Below are positions 45,668 to 55,100 of a stretch of 64,000 bases of DNA, piece after piece. The DNA is taken from positions 62,001 through 126,000 of the forward strand of contig CAJXLJ010000004.1 in the NCBI GenBank assembly GCA_913055785.1. Reading direction: 5' to 3'. A model generated the notes under the pieces. The model was not told the DNA's origin, searched no databases, and was given only the letters and a program-made list of their open reading frames with translations. A program made the position numbers and the translations under genes. Source of the DNA: an uncultured Parvularculaceae bacterium (GTDB taxonomy: Bacteria > Pseudomonadota > Alphaproteobacteria > Caulobacterales > Parvularculaceae). Within the stretch, counting starts at the first letter, position 1. Each line of letters opens with the position of its first letter.

Positions 45668-45774
45668 CGTTCGCCGTGCCAAGGGCGCTTCAGTTCATCG
45701 AAAGGCGGCACTAAAGCTGAAACCAACGATGAAATCAACGCTTTCCTTGACGCGGCGCGATTTTAAGGCGGATC

Positions 45775-48700
45775 CTACGAGAAGATAAAATCATCCTCGT
45801 GAAGATCGGCAACGACGACATTGAGGAGGGTGATCGAATCCCCGCCGCCAAAGTCGATTGTCGTGTCCGCTCCGTCATCCGACGCGGCTGCGATCACTTC
45901 CGCGAAGGTGTCAAACGCAGCGCCGAATTCCATCAGCGCGATCACGTCGTCAGTACCCGCCCCGGCGGTAAAGTCGTCATAGATATCATTGCCGTGGCTC
46001 TGACGGAACTCGAAGAGATCGTCGCCAGCGCCGCCGGTGACAAAGTCATCGCCGAAGCGGCCGTTCAACGTGTCGTTTCCGTCATCACCCTTAAGGCGGT
46101 CCGAACCGCCGCCGCCGGTCAACGAGTCATTGCCGTCATTGCCGATCAGCGTATCGTCGCCGCCGCCGCCGAACAGACGGTCATGTCCCTCATAGCCCCG
46201 CAGAAGGTCATTACCGGCCGAACCATTCAAGAGGTCCCGGCCAAAACCGCCTCTAAGGTCGTCATTGCCATCGCCGCCAAGAAGGGTGTCATGGCTGCCA
46301 TAGCCGAACAACGTGTCGTCGTCGGCGTCGCCGATCAGCATGTCGCGACCGGCATTACCCTCGAGACTGTCCGCACCGTCGCCGCCCTCGATCCAGTCAT
46401 CGCCGACGCCGCCGATCAGCTGATCCGCACCGCCGCCGCCAAGCAGCACATCCTTGCCGACCTGCCCGAGAAGCGTATCATTACCGCCCTCGCCGGACAG
46501 CGTCTCGTCCATGACGGAACCCGAGATGACATCGTCATCTTGCGTGCCCTTCACAATTTCAATCGAAGTGAGGCCGTCCGTGCCGGTAGCCGCGCCTGAA
46601 GCGAAGCCTGTTCCAGCAGCCAGCGCAGCGAAGGGATTGCTTGCGAGATCAACGGTGATTGCATCCGAATAAGCGGAATAGTCGACCATATCGATGCCGG
46701 CGCCGCCGTCTATTTCGTCGTCGCCCGCGCCGCCAAGAAGCGTATCATAGCCGCCCTGACCGGAAAGGTAGTCATCGCCGTCACCGCCCTCAAGCATGTC
46801 ATGACCGCCGAAGCCAACAAGCGAGTCCGCATCGTCGCCCCCGGACATGTAATCGTTACCACCGAAGCCAAGCAGAACGTCGGCGCCGCTGCCGCCATCG
46901 AGCGAGTCGTTACCGTCGCCGCCTTCAAGCAAATCAGCGCCCGCGCCGCCAATCAAGATGTCGTCGCCGCCGAGGCCCCGCACGGTGTCATCCCCGCCGT
47001 AGTCGTAGCCGCCCTCAGCGAAATCATTAAGAAGGTCGGCGCCGTTCGTGCCGGCAATCGAGTCGTCCGCATCCGTCCCGCGAACACGGCTGTCGACACC
47101 GAGAACGCTCGTCGACCCGGAATTAACAGTGACGCCCGACAGATCGAGATCGCTGGAGCCGCCAGTCAACGGGAAATTACCGGGATAACCGGAATTGCCC
47201 GGCGCATCCTGTCCGGAGCTGCCGATCGGATCAATGAAAAGCAGATCCCCCCAGGACGTGCCGCCTGTAAGGTCAACCCCAGTGAGCGTCAGGCCGTTGA
47301 AGTCTGTATAGCCCTGGATCGCCAATTGCGGCTTGTGATACCAGCCGTCGACGGTGACGTTATTGAGCGTGACATTGCCGATCGCACCCTGGACGTCATA
47401 GGTAGACGGATCATAGCCCGAGATCTGGATCGCATTGTCACCGCGCGCAGAAACGGCCGTTCCCTCTGTCGCCGAAGACGTAATGCTGACGTCTTCGATA
47501 GTTGCATCGCCCGTAAAGCCGAAGAGGACGATATCGCCGGCGCCATTGCTGCCGCCTTGTCCGTTATTCTCAAACGTTGAGTTCGATATCGAGATCGAAC
47601 CGAGTCCCGGCGCGCCGGAGCCCGAACCAACACCGTGCGTACCGTTATTGGAGAATGCGCTGTCGGTAATCTCAAGAGCCGACAGCATGGTCGAGCTGGA
47701 AATGCGCACGCCCACTCCGCTGGCGCCGTCGATGGCGAAGCCGCTAATCGACACGGTGGCCGAGCCGCCATCGTCGATGTCGCCGGAAATGTCGATACCG
47801 TTCGAGCCGGCAGGATTGAGGATTACGTCGGGAACGCCGTCATCGCCGACATCCTCGCCCAGAAGCGTGATCTCCTTGGAGATCGACAGGCTTTCATTAT
47901 ATGTGCCCGCCCGCACGACGATAATATCCCCGGCGTCGGCTGCATCAATCGCCGATTGAATCGTCGTATACTCGCTGTCGCCGCCAACAATACGAACCGT
48001 TGTGTCGGCGAATGCTATAGCCTCAATATTAAATAGCGCGTCAGTGCCATCATCTCCGTCTCCGGCGTTCTCATCCGTGACCGTGAGCGAACCGAGCACT
48101 GCCGAGTAGTCGTCGACAAAGCCATTGTAAACGACCGTATCAAAGCCAGCGCCGCCGTCTAATGAATCGTCGCCGCCGCCGCCGAAAATCGTATCGTCAC
48201 CCGATCCGGCGAGAACGCCATCACTGACCACAGTGCCCGTAATGTCCAGGCTCGCTTGCGAAGATGACGCATCAAGCGTTCCCTGGCTTGGCGCCATGGT
48301 TACTTCCGTTACGCCGCCGTTGGACGGGTCAGTCGCGTTTTCAACGTCCGAAACCGTTGCATTGGAGATTTCGACACCGTCGATATCGACATTCGGGCCG
48401 AGATTGTTCTTGCCGGGCTCGCCGACGCGGAAACCTGTTGACGTACCGTCAATGGAACCGCCATTGAAGACAATGCTGCCCGTGAAAGTCGCGGGCTGCG
48501 CGCTATAAGAGCCGTCATCGCGAATCTTGACTCCAACCGCCGCGCCAAAGTCACCCGGACTTGCAGCGCCGTCCTGATCAGAGTTACCGGAATTGGTGAT
48601 GATCGTGTCATTGAACACCACATTCTCGTAATTCTCGTATTTCAGATTGATATCGATCGCCTGACCGAACTCGCCCTGCGTTCCGCCGAAAGGCGGCGAG

Positions 48701-50118
48701 ATGCGGCCGAAATTGCCGACATCGTCAAACACGTTGTCATTAAGCTCGGCATTGGCGAGCTGCTCGAAATACATGCCCTTTTCGGAAAGCGACGAAAACA
48801 TGTTTTCGTCCATCGTCACGCCGTCAAAGGCGCCGCTGCCGTCAGAGGCGGCGTAAATCGTGATCCCGTGCACGCCCTGCGAGAAAGAGTTGTTGGAGAT
48901 CGTCACATTGGTGACGTTCTGCGCGGTTCCCTTGCGCATGCCGGTGACGTTGTCGATGAACTCGTTGTCCGTGATCGAAACGCCGTCCGATGTGTTGATC
49001 GCCATGGCCTCCGAGAAGGAGGTGATGGTGAAGCCGGAGAAAGAGACATTGTCAGCGGAAATCTGCACGCCAAGCGACGCGGAATAGGCGGGGTTATTCG
49101 CCTCAAAATAATCATTGAGCGGCATGCCATCCGGCACGCTCAGATCGTCAAGAAGCGTACCGGTGACAATGGTCTGACCGGCGCCAGCCCCCGTCATGGT
49201 CACTTCCTTGTCAATCGTGAAGCTTTCTTCAAACGTGCCCGCAGCGACTTCGATCAAGTCGCCGTCACTGGACGCATCGATCGCAGCCTGGATAGACATG
49301 CCTTCGGCTACATAATAAAACGCGTCATCAGCGCCGGTCGTCGAAATCTCCGCCGAGGTTACAGTAATATCGCCATTGTCCAGCGCATCCTTCGCGTCCT
49401 GAATGCTCGCGTAAGTCGCGACAATGATGCCGCCCTCTTTCACAACAACGGGATTGGCGTCTGAAGTGGACATGACCACTTCATCAACAGCGATGCCGCC
49501 AGCGACGTCGATATTGGTGAACCATCCATACCGGTTGCCGCCGAACATCGTAGAAAACGTGTCGGAAGGGTTATTTAACACTTCTGCAAACAGCGTAATG
49601 TCGCTCGCATTCTTGACGGTCATGGATACGGCAAGCGTATCGTCGCCGGCGTTGTAGAATGTATGCTCGAACGTGTACCAGCCGGCGGTCGTGATGACCG
49701 CGTGATTGCCGCTTTCGAGATTTTCAACCGGATCGAAATTCGAATTGTTGCTCGCCCCGACAAGCAGTTGTCCCGTCGACGTATCCTGCGTCACGTGAAA
49801 GATGAAATCGCGCAAATGCGCGCCGCTCTGATTATTGGCCGCTACGGAATAATCAAAACCTTCACCGGCAGACCAGGCGCCTGGATCCAGGTAAATTGAA
49901 ACCTGCGTCGTGAACCCCTGATCGCTATCAACCGAGCGATAGCCGTCAAACCGCGTGAACGGACCAGAGTCGGTCTGTTCGAAGATCGCAAAAGACGCAC
50001 CGTCAGCTGCAGTGACGCCGCCCGTACCTGAGGGCACGACCGTAACCGCGCCATAGTCGCCGCCATAAAAAAATCCGTCTGCGCCAGCCTCAAAACCTTC
50101 ATTGAACCGTTCAAACAT
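45775..50118 (-). CDS. RTX protein with jelly-roll and right-handed beta-helix domains
   Basis: A 1447-residue protein. Residues ~1-225 look like a LamG/jelly-roll sandwich (SVDSDQGFTTQVSIYLDPGAW, GWYTFEHTFYNAG). Residues ~270-640 form a parallel beta-helix beginning AEGMSIQAAIDASSDGDLIEVAAGTFEESFTI. After a short RTX pair, a second beta-helix spans ~745-1010 (TIQSAIDAADAGDIIVVRAGTYNESLSI). RTX repeats resume at ~1060, interrupted by an IDMVDYSAYSDAITVDL segment, and the protein ends in the common module (HEDDFIFS). Alginate epimerases combine beta-helix and RTX, but their catalytic YGFDPHD motif is absent, so a binding role is likelier. Confidence 0.9.
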   Translation of the reverse strand: MFERFNEGFEAGADGFFYGGDYGAVTVVPSGTGGVTAADGASFAIFEQTDSGPFTRFDGYRSVDSDQGFTTQVSIYLDPGAWSAGEGFDYSVAANNQSGAHLRDFIFHVTQDTSTGQLLVGASNNSNFDPVENLESGNHAVITTAGWYTFEHTFYNAGDDTLAVSMTVKNASDITLFAEVLNNPSDTFSTMFGGNRYGWFTNIDVAGGIAVDEVVMSTSDANPVVVKEGGIIVATYASIQDAKDALDNGDITVTSAEISTTGADDAFYYVAEGMSIQAAIDASSDGDLIEVAAGTFEESFTIDKEVTMTGAGAGQTIVTGTLLDDLSVPDGMPLNDYFEANNPAYSASLGVQISADNVSFSGFTITSFSEAMAINTSDGVSITDNEFIDNVTGMRKGTAQNVTNVTISNNSFSQGVHGITIYAASDGSGAFDGVTMDENMFSSLSEKGMYFEQLANAELNDNVFDDVGNFGRISPPFGGTQGEFGQAIDINLKYENYENVVFNDTIITNSGNSDQDGAASPGDFGAAVGVKIRDDGSYSAQPATFTGSIVFNGGSIDGTSTGFRVGEPGKNNLGPNVDIDGVEISNATVSDVENATDPSNGGVTEVTMAPSQGTLDASSSQASLDITGTVVSDGVLAGSGDDTIFGGGGDDSLDGGAGFDTVVYNGFVDDYSAVLGSLTVTDENAGDGDDGTDALFNIEAIAFADTTVRIVGGDSEYTTIQSAIDAADAGDIIVVRAGTYNESLSISKEITLLGEDVGDDGVPDVILNPAGSNGIDISGDIDDGGSATVSISGFAIDGASGVGVRISSSTMLSALEITDSAFSNNGTHGVGSGSGAPGLGSISISNSTFENNGQGGSNGAGDIVLFGFTGDATIEDVSITSSATEGTAVSARGDNAIQISGYDPSTYDVQGAIGNVTLNNVTVDGWYHKPQLAIQGYTDFNGLTLTGVDLTGGTSWGDLLFIDPIGSSGQDAPGNSGYPGNFPLTGGSSDLDLSGVTVNSGSTSVLGVDSRVRGTDADDSIAGTNGADLLNDFAEGGYDYGGDDTVRGLGGDDILIGGAGADLLEGGDGNDSLDGGSGADVLLGFGGNDYMSGGDDADSLVGFGGHDMLEGGDGDDYLSGQGGYDTLLGGAGDDEIDGGAGIDMVDYSAYSDAITVDLASNPFAALAAGTGFASGAATGTDGLTSIEIVKGTQDDDVISGSVMDETLSGEGGNDTLLGQVGKDVLLGGGGADQLIGGVGDDWIEGGDGADSLEGNAGRDMLIGDADDDTLFGYGSHDTLLGGDGNDDLRGGFGRDLLNGSAGNDLLRGYEGHDRLFGGGGDDTLIGNDGNDSLTGGGGSDRLKGDDGNDTLNGRFGDDFVTGGAGDDLFEFRQSHGNDIYDDFTAGAGTDDVIALMEFGAAFDTFAEVIAAASDDGADTTIDFGGGDSITLLNVVVADLHEDDFIFS

Positions 50119-50246
50119 TTCCGAGTTCCCCTTTATGATCGATGCCTGATGTCAAAACTGACGAATCCAGGCAGCGGGTTGAATTTCGTACGCTTTCAAT
50201 GAGGGATGGGAACGCGGGGGATACGATCTCGAAAAGGCAAACACGT

Positions 50247-50289
50247 AAAAGCCTCCGCCGAACCATTAAGGTCGGCGACTAGGCGTTTT
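50247..50289 (-). terminator. Terminator-like hairpin downstream of the LuxR-type gene
   Basis: On the minus strand, GCCT then CGCCGACC pairs with GGTTCGGCG and AGGC, with small internal mismatches, and is followed by TTTT. The plus strand also has a flanking T-run, so it could act in both directions. It is about 160 bp after the regulator's stop. Confidence 0.4.
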
Positions 50290-50382
50290 CGATGAGTAAC
50301 AACCCGCTTCGATATTCTACCGAAGCCGGAATCTCTTCACCTGTTTACGACGATGTATGCTCCCCTGATCCCCACCTTACCC

Positions 50383-50400
50383 CGTTAACCTTGGTTAACG
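50383..50400. promoter_or_regulatory. 18-bp palindrome upstream of the RTX gene
   Basis: CGTTAACCTTGGTTAACG has perfect 8-bp arms around TT. A further GTTAA occurs 12 bp later. There is no T-run, so an operator is likelier than a terminator. The neighbouring LuxR-type regulator is an obvious candidate to bind it. Confidence 0.45.
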
Positions 50401-50451
50401 GATAATGTCGTTAAACCGGGCCGTGTGGAATACGCCAATTGGGGTAGCAGA

Positions 50452-51561
50452 CTAGTCTTCTGCAACAATCACGCGCAGCTTGACTAATAGCTGGGCGCGA
50501 TGGCTGACATTTAATTTCTGATTCATTGATTTTATTTGCGTTTGAACAGTAGAAAGACTTGAACGACGCTCATCAGCGATTTGACGTGTCGTATAACCCT
50601 TCAACAATAAGCGACCGATATCTTTTTCCGCTTTTGTAAGGTGGATAGAGTGTTCCATTCGGCTGCTCTGCGCATCCTCACACTCCGTAAAAAGCAATAC
50701 CAGCGCGGCCGCCGAGTAAAGCGCGCCTGAGGCCTCTCTATTAACCGGCGCAACAACGAATTGAGCGCTGTCGCCGGGTTGAACGCCGGTTGCTTCCAGC
50801 TTGTATTCGCTCTGACCATCGATAACGCGATTACATGCTGCCGCAACCGCGGAACCAAGACGGCGATGCGCCCGCGGGTCGACAAGATTCAATCTTCCGC
50901 GTTTTAACTGCAAAATCCGACCGGCGCGCGCCGCATCTTCGGCAGCCGCCGACATAGAAAAAACCTTCAGATGCGCATCACAATAGAAGGCCGCGACATG
51001 AGAACGATCCCAAGCCTGGGTCGCCACTTTCAGCGAGCGGCGGTCAAACTCGCGCTGAACGCCCAAGGCATGGCGAATATTCGGAAGCAACTGAGAAAAT
51101 ATTGCCGCTTCCTGTGCGCTTGCCGATCCTTGCGCCGCCGAACGCCAGATGAACAGGCCGGTAATTTCATCATAATATGAATCGAGTTTTGCAAATAATG
51201 AGTAATTCGCATCAATGCGCGCTGCGAAGTTACGATAGAACTCGCTCGCGTGCCATTCGCCAGCATTGGTAAAATTCGCTTCAGATACTGTCTGCATCGG
51301 AATTGAGGCGGAAAACGCCTGGAAGCGAGGATTTTTGTATGGATCCACCCCTCCCCTTTCAACGCCTTCCCGCACCTGATCGTCAGAGATGCCGCTACTT
51401 ACATGGGCGAGAATCCCTTTGTGGGGAGAACAGCTGACTATACTCCCAGACCACCCCCCAACCATGTTCGCCATAAGCTCCAGCGCACGCGACCAGTCGC
51501 CTTCAAGCGGAGCATCGTTTAACGCGCTTACTACTCTGTCAAATGTCGGCGCCTTTTGCAT
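50452..51561 (-). CDS. LuxR-type helix-turn-helix transcriptional regulator
   Basis: A 369-residue regulator. The C-terminal ~60 residues are a LuxR/FixJ-type HTH: LTKAEKDIGRLLLKGYTTRQIADERRSSLSTVQTQIKSMNQKL. The N-terminal ~280 residues are a sensor region with PAS-like stretches (AFYCDAHLKVFSMSAAAEDAARAG) and no receiver or acyl-homoserine-lactone domain. The ATG start at MQKAPTFD is chosen over a TTG 39 bp upstream. It lies between RTX genes on their strand and is the only regulator in the island, so it probably controls them or the exporter. Confidence 0.88.
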   Translation of the reverse strand: MQKAPTFDRVVSALNDAPLEGDWSRALELMANMVGGWSGSIVSCSPHKGILAHVSSGISDDQVREGVERGGVDPYKNPRFQAFSASIPMQTVSEANFTNAGEWHASEFYRNFAARIDANYSLFAKLDSYYDEITGLFIWRSAAQGSASAQEAAIFSQLLPNIRHALGVQREFDRRSLKVATQAWDRSHVAAFYCDAHLKVFSMSAAAEDAARAGRILQLKRGRLNLVDPRAHRRLGSAVAAACNRVIDGQSEYKLEATGVQPGDSAQFVVAPVNREASGALYSAAALVLLFTECEDAQSSRMEHSIHLTKAEKDIGRLLLKGYTTRQIADERRSSLSTVQTQIKSMNQKLNVSHRAQLLVKLRVIVAED

Positions 51562-51980
51562 TTTGCCCCAACCTACGCCGCTGCAAACGCTTGGAACCAA
51601 TGCATATGGCGGGCATGAAACATGCTATCCAAACTAATCATCGATAACAGGTTGGGCGCTATTCCGTATCGTCTGAACGCCCCCAAGCTAAATGGTGTAA
51701 ATTTCCCGAGCGCACATATACTCCAATATACAACTTAATTGATTTTGTGAATTGTCCTAAATTACTATTGAGAACTTAAAATATACAGCGCTTACCCCAA
51801 ATAGTGTATTTCAGTTTTGCTTATCGCCAATCCGCTCGGCGATGACCGAATATTACGCTAGCGATGCCGTAAGGTTCGCAGCCCTCTGATCGCTCTCAGC
51901 AGTTCAATTGCGCCACATTAAAGCGTCAGGCCAATCAAGGCCTCAAGCAATACGCTTTAACGTCAAAGATTGTTTGCGCT
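51562..51980. other. AT-rich intergenic region upstream of the LuxR-type gene
   Basis: 419 bp without a gene. Roughly 51690-51830 is clearly AT-rich compared with the GC-rich surroundings and should hold the regulator's promoter. The part nearest 51980 carries a nested hairpin (51918-51960) after the short RTX gene. Confidence 0.6.
51918..51960 (-). terminator. Nested hairpin after the short RTX gene
   Basis: A 9-bp stem TTAAAGCGT / ACGCTTTAA encloses a smaller AGGCC/GGCCT hairpin. It starts 20 bp after the RTX stop on the minus strand. No T-run follows, so a terminator role is only probable. Confidence 0.45.
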
Positions 51981-52832
51981 TCAAAAAATAAAATCATCTT
52001 CGTGAAGATCGGCGACGAGGATATTAAGCAGCGTGATCGTATCGCCGCCGCCGAAGTCGATCGTCGTGTCTGAGCCGTCATCAAACGCCGCGGCGATCAC
52101 TTCCGCAAAGGTGTCAAACGCCGCACCAAAAGAGTTTAGTTTTATAACATCGTCGGTTCCAGCGCCGGCTGTGAAGTCGTCAATTATATCGTTGCCGTCT
52201 CCGACAGCGTATTTGAAAAAATCATCGCCGGCGCCGCCCGAAATACTGTCGTCGCCAGCCGATCCTTCGATCGTATCGTCGCCAGGATCGCCCTTGAGGC
52301 GGTCGTTCCCTTCATCGCCTATCAGAATGTCATTGTCAGTATTTCCCAGCAGCGTGTCGGCGCCATCGCCGCCATAGAGGCGATCATCGCCATCGAAGCC
52401 GCGAAGTATATCGTCATTCTCATTGCCGTTAAGGAAATCCTTGCCGTGACCGCCGCGCAAATCGTCATTACCCGCGCCGCCATGCAACGTGTCATGGCTT
52501 CCGTAACCGTGCATGTAATCGTTATCGCCCTGGCCATAGAGCACGTCGCGCCCAGCCCAGCCTTCCAGCAGATCATCGCCGCTGTGACCGAACAGGAAAT
52601 CATTGCCGACGCCGCCGTCGAGCGTGTCGTCGCCGCCATAGCCTAGAAGGGTATCGCGCCCGCCCAACCCTTCAATCCAGTCATTCCCATCGCCGCCGCC
52701 CAAGGATTCATGACCGCTGGTCCCTTGAAGATGAGCGCCGGTCAGCGCCGGCGCCTGGATCAACAGGCCGCCTGTTGTGATTAGCTCACCCGCATCGAAG
52801 AGGTGTATTCCCTGACCCGATGTCTTTTTCAT
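51981..52832 (-). CDS. Short RTX protein
   Basis: A 283-residue protein. Residues 1-40 (MKKTSGQGIHLFDAGELITTGG) are a short unique region; nearly all the rest is RTX nonapeptide repeats and the common module (GWAGRDVLYGQGDNDYMHGYGSHDTLHGG, LKGDPGDDTIEG), ending HEDDFIF. It lacks the final Ser of its paralogues. The ATG at 52832 has a good ribosome-binding site (GGAGGGG); longer in-frame extensions upstream lack one. It is the smallest intact cassette carrier in the island and may be a calcium-binding surface protein rather than an enzyme. Confidence 0.85.
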   Translation of the reverse strand: MKKTSGQGIHLFDAGELITTGGLLIQAPALTGAHLQGTSGHESLGGGDGNDWIEGLGGRDTLLGYGGDDTLDGGVGNDFLFGHSGDDLLEGWAGRDVLYGQGDNDYMHGYGSHDTLHGGAGNDDLRGGHGKDFLNGNENDDILRGFDGDDRLYGGDGADTLLGNTDNDILIGDEGNDRLKGDPGDDTIEGSAGDDSISGGAGDDFFKYAVGDGNDIIDDFTAGAGTDDVIKLNSFGAAFDTFAEVIAAAFDDGSDTTIDFGGGDTITLLNILVADLHEDDFIF

Positions 52833-52926
52833 AACAGGCCCCTCCGCTTGCAACTCGCGCATGAGTCTAGCGGATATGCCGGGAGAATATAGCCCCAATC
52901 GGTTGGGCCAGAGGCCGAGCCCCGCA

Positions 52927-53280
52927 TCAGCTGAAGACAAAGTCATCCGCGTGCAGGTCGGCCACAACGACGGTCAGGAAGAAGATAGAATCCCGGCCGC
53001 CGAAATCGATGGCAGCGTGATTTCCATTCTCACCCGCAGCAGCGACGACCTCAGCAAAGGCGCCGAACACATCGCCGAACCACTCAACTGGCCCTGCTTT
53101 ACCCGCACGCCCAAAGCGTTCTTCCACTCCCCCCTTGATCTGGTAAGCCTCTTGCAGGATATCGTCCCGTTCGGGAGATGCTCCGGGCCGGATCGGCCCT
53201 TCAAGAGCCGGGGGACGTCCATCATGGTTAACACGCCTCGAAACGCGCGACGCCCGCACCCTGCGGGCCAGCCGGCGCAA
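52927..53280 (-). pseudogene. Remnant of an RTX gene, C-terminal secretion module only
   Basis: The last ~50 codons read FAEVVAAAGENGNHAAIDFGG followed by a DSI-VVVADLHADDFVFS end, closely matching the C-terminus of the intact RTX proteins (FAEVIAAASDNG, HEDDFIFS). Weaker similarity extends ~25 residues further upstream. No RTX nonapeptides remain, and the frame lacks a convincing start codon. It lies just before the divergent exporter gene. Most likely a decayed RTX gene; a short expressed export-signal peptide cannot be excluded. Confidence 0.7.
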
Positions 53281-53342
53281 GGGGCCGCCGCCTTGCCGAG
53301 AGCGGCTTTAGGTTATCCCGTCCCGCTGCTAAGGTGGCTCTC

Positions 53343-55100
53343 ATGCTGAAGCGGGGAATGGAAATGACCGCGGCGATGAAGACGACATCGCCGATCCTCA
53401 ACGACGCTCTGCGCGCCGCCAGGCGCGTGGCCGTCGAAGCGGCGGTCTTTTCCCTGTTCGTCAACCTCCTGATGCTGACCGGCCCGCTCTACATGCTGCA
53501 GATATACGGCCGGGTCATCACCAGCCACAGCTACGAGACGCTGGCGGTGCTCACACTGCTTGTGATCATCCTCTTCGCGGCGATGGCGGCGCTTGATTAC
53601 GCGCGCAACGCGCTGCTGGCGCGCGCGGCCGGCGCTTTCGAAGAAACGATGAAGCAGGCGACCTTCGACATGACAATGGAAGCCTCGCGCATCGGCCTCA
53701 GCACGGTTGAACAGCCATTGCGCGATCTCCGGCAGATCCGCCAGTTTCTCGCAAGCCCGGCGCTTGTCGCCGTGTTTGACGCGCCATGGGCGCCGATCTT
53801 TCTCGCCGTCGTCTTTATGATGCACTGGCTGCTCGGGCTTGTCGCGTTGGCCGGGCTGGTCACGCTCGCCGTTCTCGTCTTCGTCAATGAGGGCATGTCG
53901 CGCAAGGCCAACAGTTCGGCAATGACCCTTTCCAGCGAAGCTGACCGCCAGGCCGCCGCGGCGCTGCGCAATGCGTCGGCCGCGGACGCCATGGGCATGC
54001 GCGCGCGCCTTCGCCAGCGATGGATCGATCTCAGCAACGAGGCCAACACCAATCTTTTAAGCGCGACCGACACGATCGGCGGGCTGTCGGCGGCTTCAAA
54101 AGCGCTGCGGCTCTTCCTGCAGTCGGCGATCCTCGGCACCGGCGCCTATCTCGCCATTCGCAGCGAGGTGACGCCCGGCGTGATGATCGCGGCTTCGATC
54201 ATCGCCGGACGCGCCCTGGCGCCTATCGAGATCGTCACCAGCCAATGGAAAAATTTCGCGCTCAGCGCCGCCGCCTATCAGCGGTTGAAGACATTCGTCG
54301 AAGCCTTTCCTCCGCTGACGGAACGAACGGAGCTGCCGGCGCCGCAAGGCGAACTCGCTCTTGAAAAAGTCTATTGCCAGCCGCCCGGCATCAAGCAGCC
54401 GATCCTGAAGAATATCTCCTTCGGGATTGCAAAGGGCGAAGCGCTCGGCCTTGTCGGCCCGAGCGCAGCCGGAAAATCGACCTTGGCGCGGGCCATTGTC
54501 GGCGTCGAACATTGCATATCGGGCGTGGTTCGGCTTGACGGCGCGAACCTGGCCCACTGGGACCGCGACGCGCTTGGCCGCCATATCGGTTACTTGCCGC
54601 AGGAGGTCGAACTTTTTGCAGGAACAGCCGCACAGAACATTGCGCGCTTTGATGACAAGGCGGCGGCGGCGGACATCATCGCCGCGGCGGAAGAGGCCGG
54701 CGCGCACCAGATGATCCTGTCCCTGCCGGAAGGGTATGACACAGACATCGGCGACCGCGGCGCGCGGCTCTCCGCCGGGCAGCGCCAGCGCCTCGGACTT
54801 GCGCGCGCGCTTTTCGGCGACCCTGCGCTCGTGGTTCTCGACGAACCGAACGCCAATCTCGATTCCGAAGGCGAGGCGGCGCTTGGCGAAGCGATGCAAA
54901 AAGTGAAAGCGCGCGGCGCGACCATCATCATCATCGCGCACCGTCCGAGCGCCATCGCCTTTGTCGACAAGCTGTTGTTTGTGGTCAACGGCGAAGTTCG
55001 CGCTTTCGGCCCGCGCGACGAAGTATTGAGACAGATCGCGCCGAAACAGGTTTCCGTCTTGAGGCGCGTGGGCGGGGAGGAAGGCGCAGCCAATGGCTGA
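53343..55100 (+). CDS. Type I secretion ABC transporter (permease/ATPase, PrtD/RsaD-like)
   Basis: A 585-residue inner-membrane exporter. Residues ~30-320 form the six-helix permease (FVNLLMLTGPLYMLQIYGRVITS, FDAPWAPIFLAVVFMMHW). Residues ~335-575 form the ATPase: Walker A GPSAAGKST (about 372-380), signature LSAGQRQRLGLARAL, Walker B LVVLDEPN and H-loop IIAHRPS. It has no N-terminal C39 peptidase domain, so substrates keep their N-termini and are recognised by C-terminal signals, as for RTX proteases and S-layer proteins. The ATG at 53343 follows AAGGTGG; ATGs at 53358 and 53364 are alternatives. Confidence 0.94.
   Translation: MLKRGMEMTAAMKTTSPILNDALRAARRVAVEAAVFSLFVNLLMLTGPLYMLQIYGRVITSHSYETLAVLTLLVIILFAAMAALDYARNALLARAAGAFEETMKQATFDMTMEASRIGLSTVEQPLRDLRQIRQFLASPALVAVFDAPWAPIFLAVVFMMHWLLGLVALAGLVTLAVLVFVNEGMSRKANSSAMTLSSEADRQAAAALRNASAADAMGMRARLRQRWIDLSNEANTNLLSATDTIGGLSAASKALRLFLQSAILGTGAYLAIRSEVTPGVMIAASIIAGRALAPIEIVTSQWKNFALSAAAYQRLKTFVEAFPPLTERTELPAPQGELALEKVYCQPPGIKQPILKNISFGIAKGEALGLVGPSAAGKSTLARAIVGVEHCISGVVRLDGANLAHWDRDALGRHIGYLPQEVELFAGTAAQNIARFDDKAAAADIIAAAEEAGAHQMILSLPEGYDTDIGDRGARLSAGQRQRLGLARALFGDPALVVLDEPNANLDSEGEAALGEAMQKVKARGATIIIIAHRPSAIAFVDKLLFVVNGEVRAFGPRDEVLRQIAPKQVSVLRRVGGEEGAANG

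Larger units (their letters stand above)
50119..50451. other. Intergenic region between the LuxR-type gene and the 1447-residue RTX gene
   Basis: 333 bp without a supported gene. It contains a terminator-like hairpin (50247-50289) and an 18-bp palindrome (50383-50400), both listed separately. The promoter of the RTX gene must lie between the hairpin and 50118. Confidence 0.6.

Noticed and set aside
45775-50118. Mannuronan C5-epimerase (AlgE-type), because of beta-helix plus RTX
   Set aside because: The catalytic YGFDPHD-type motif is not present, and the N-terminal region is a jelly-roll instead.
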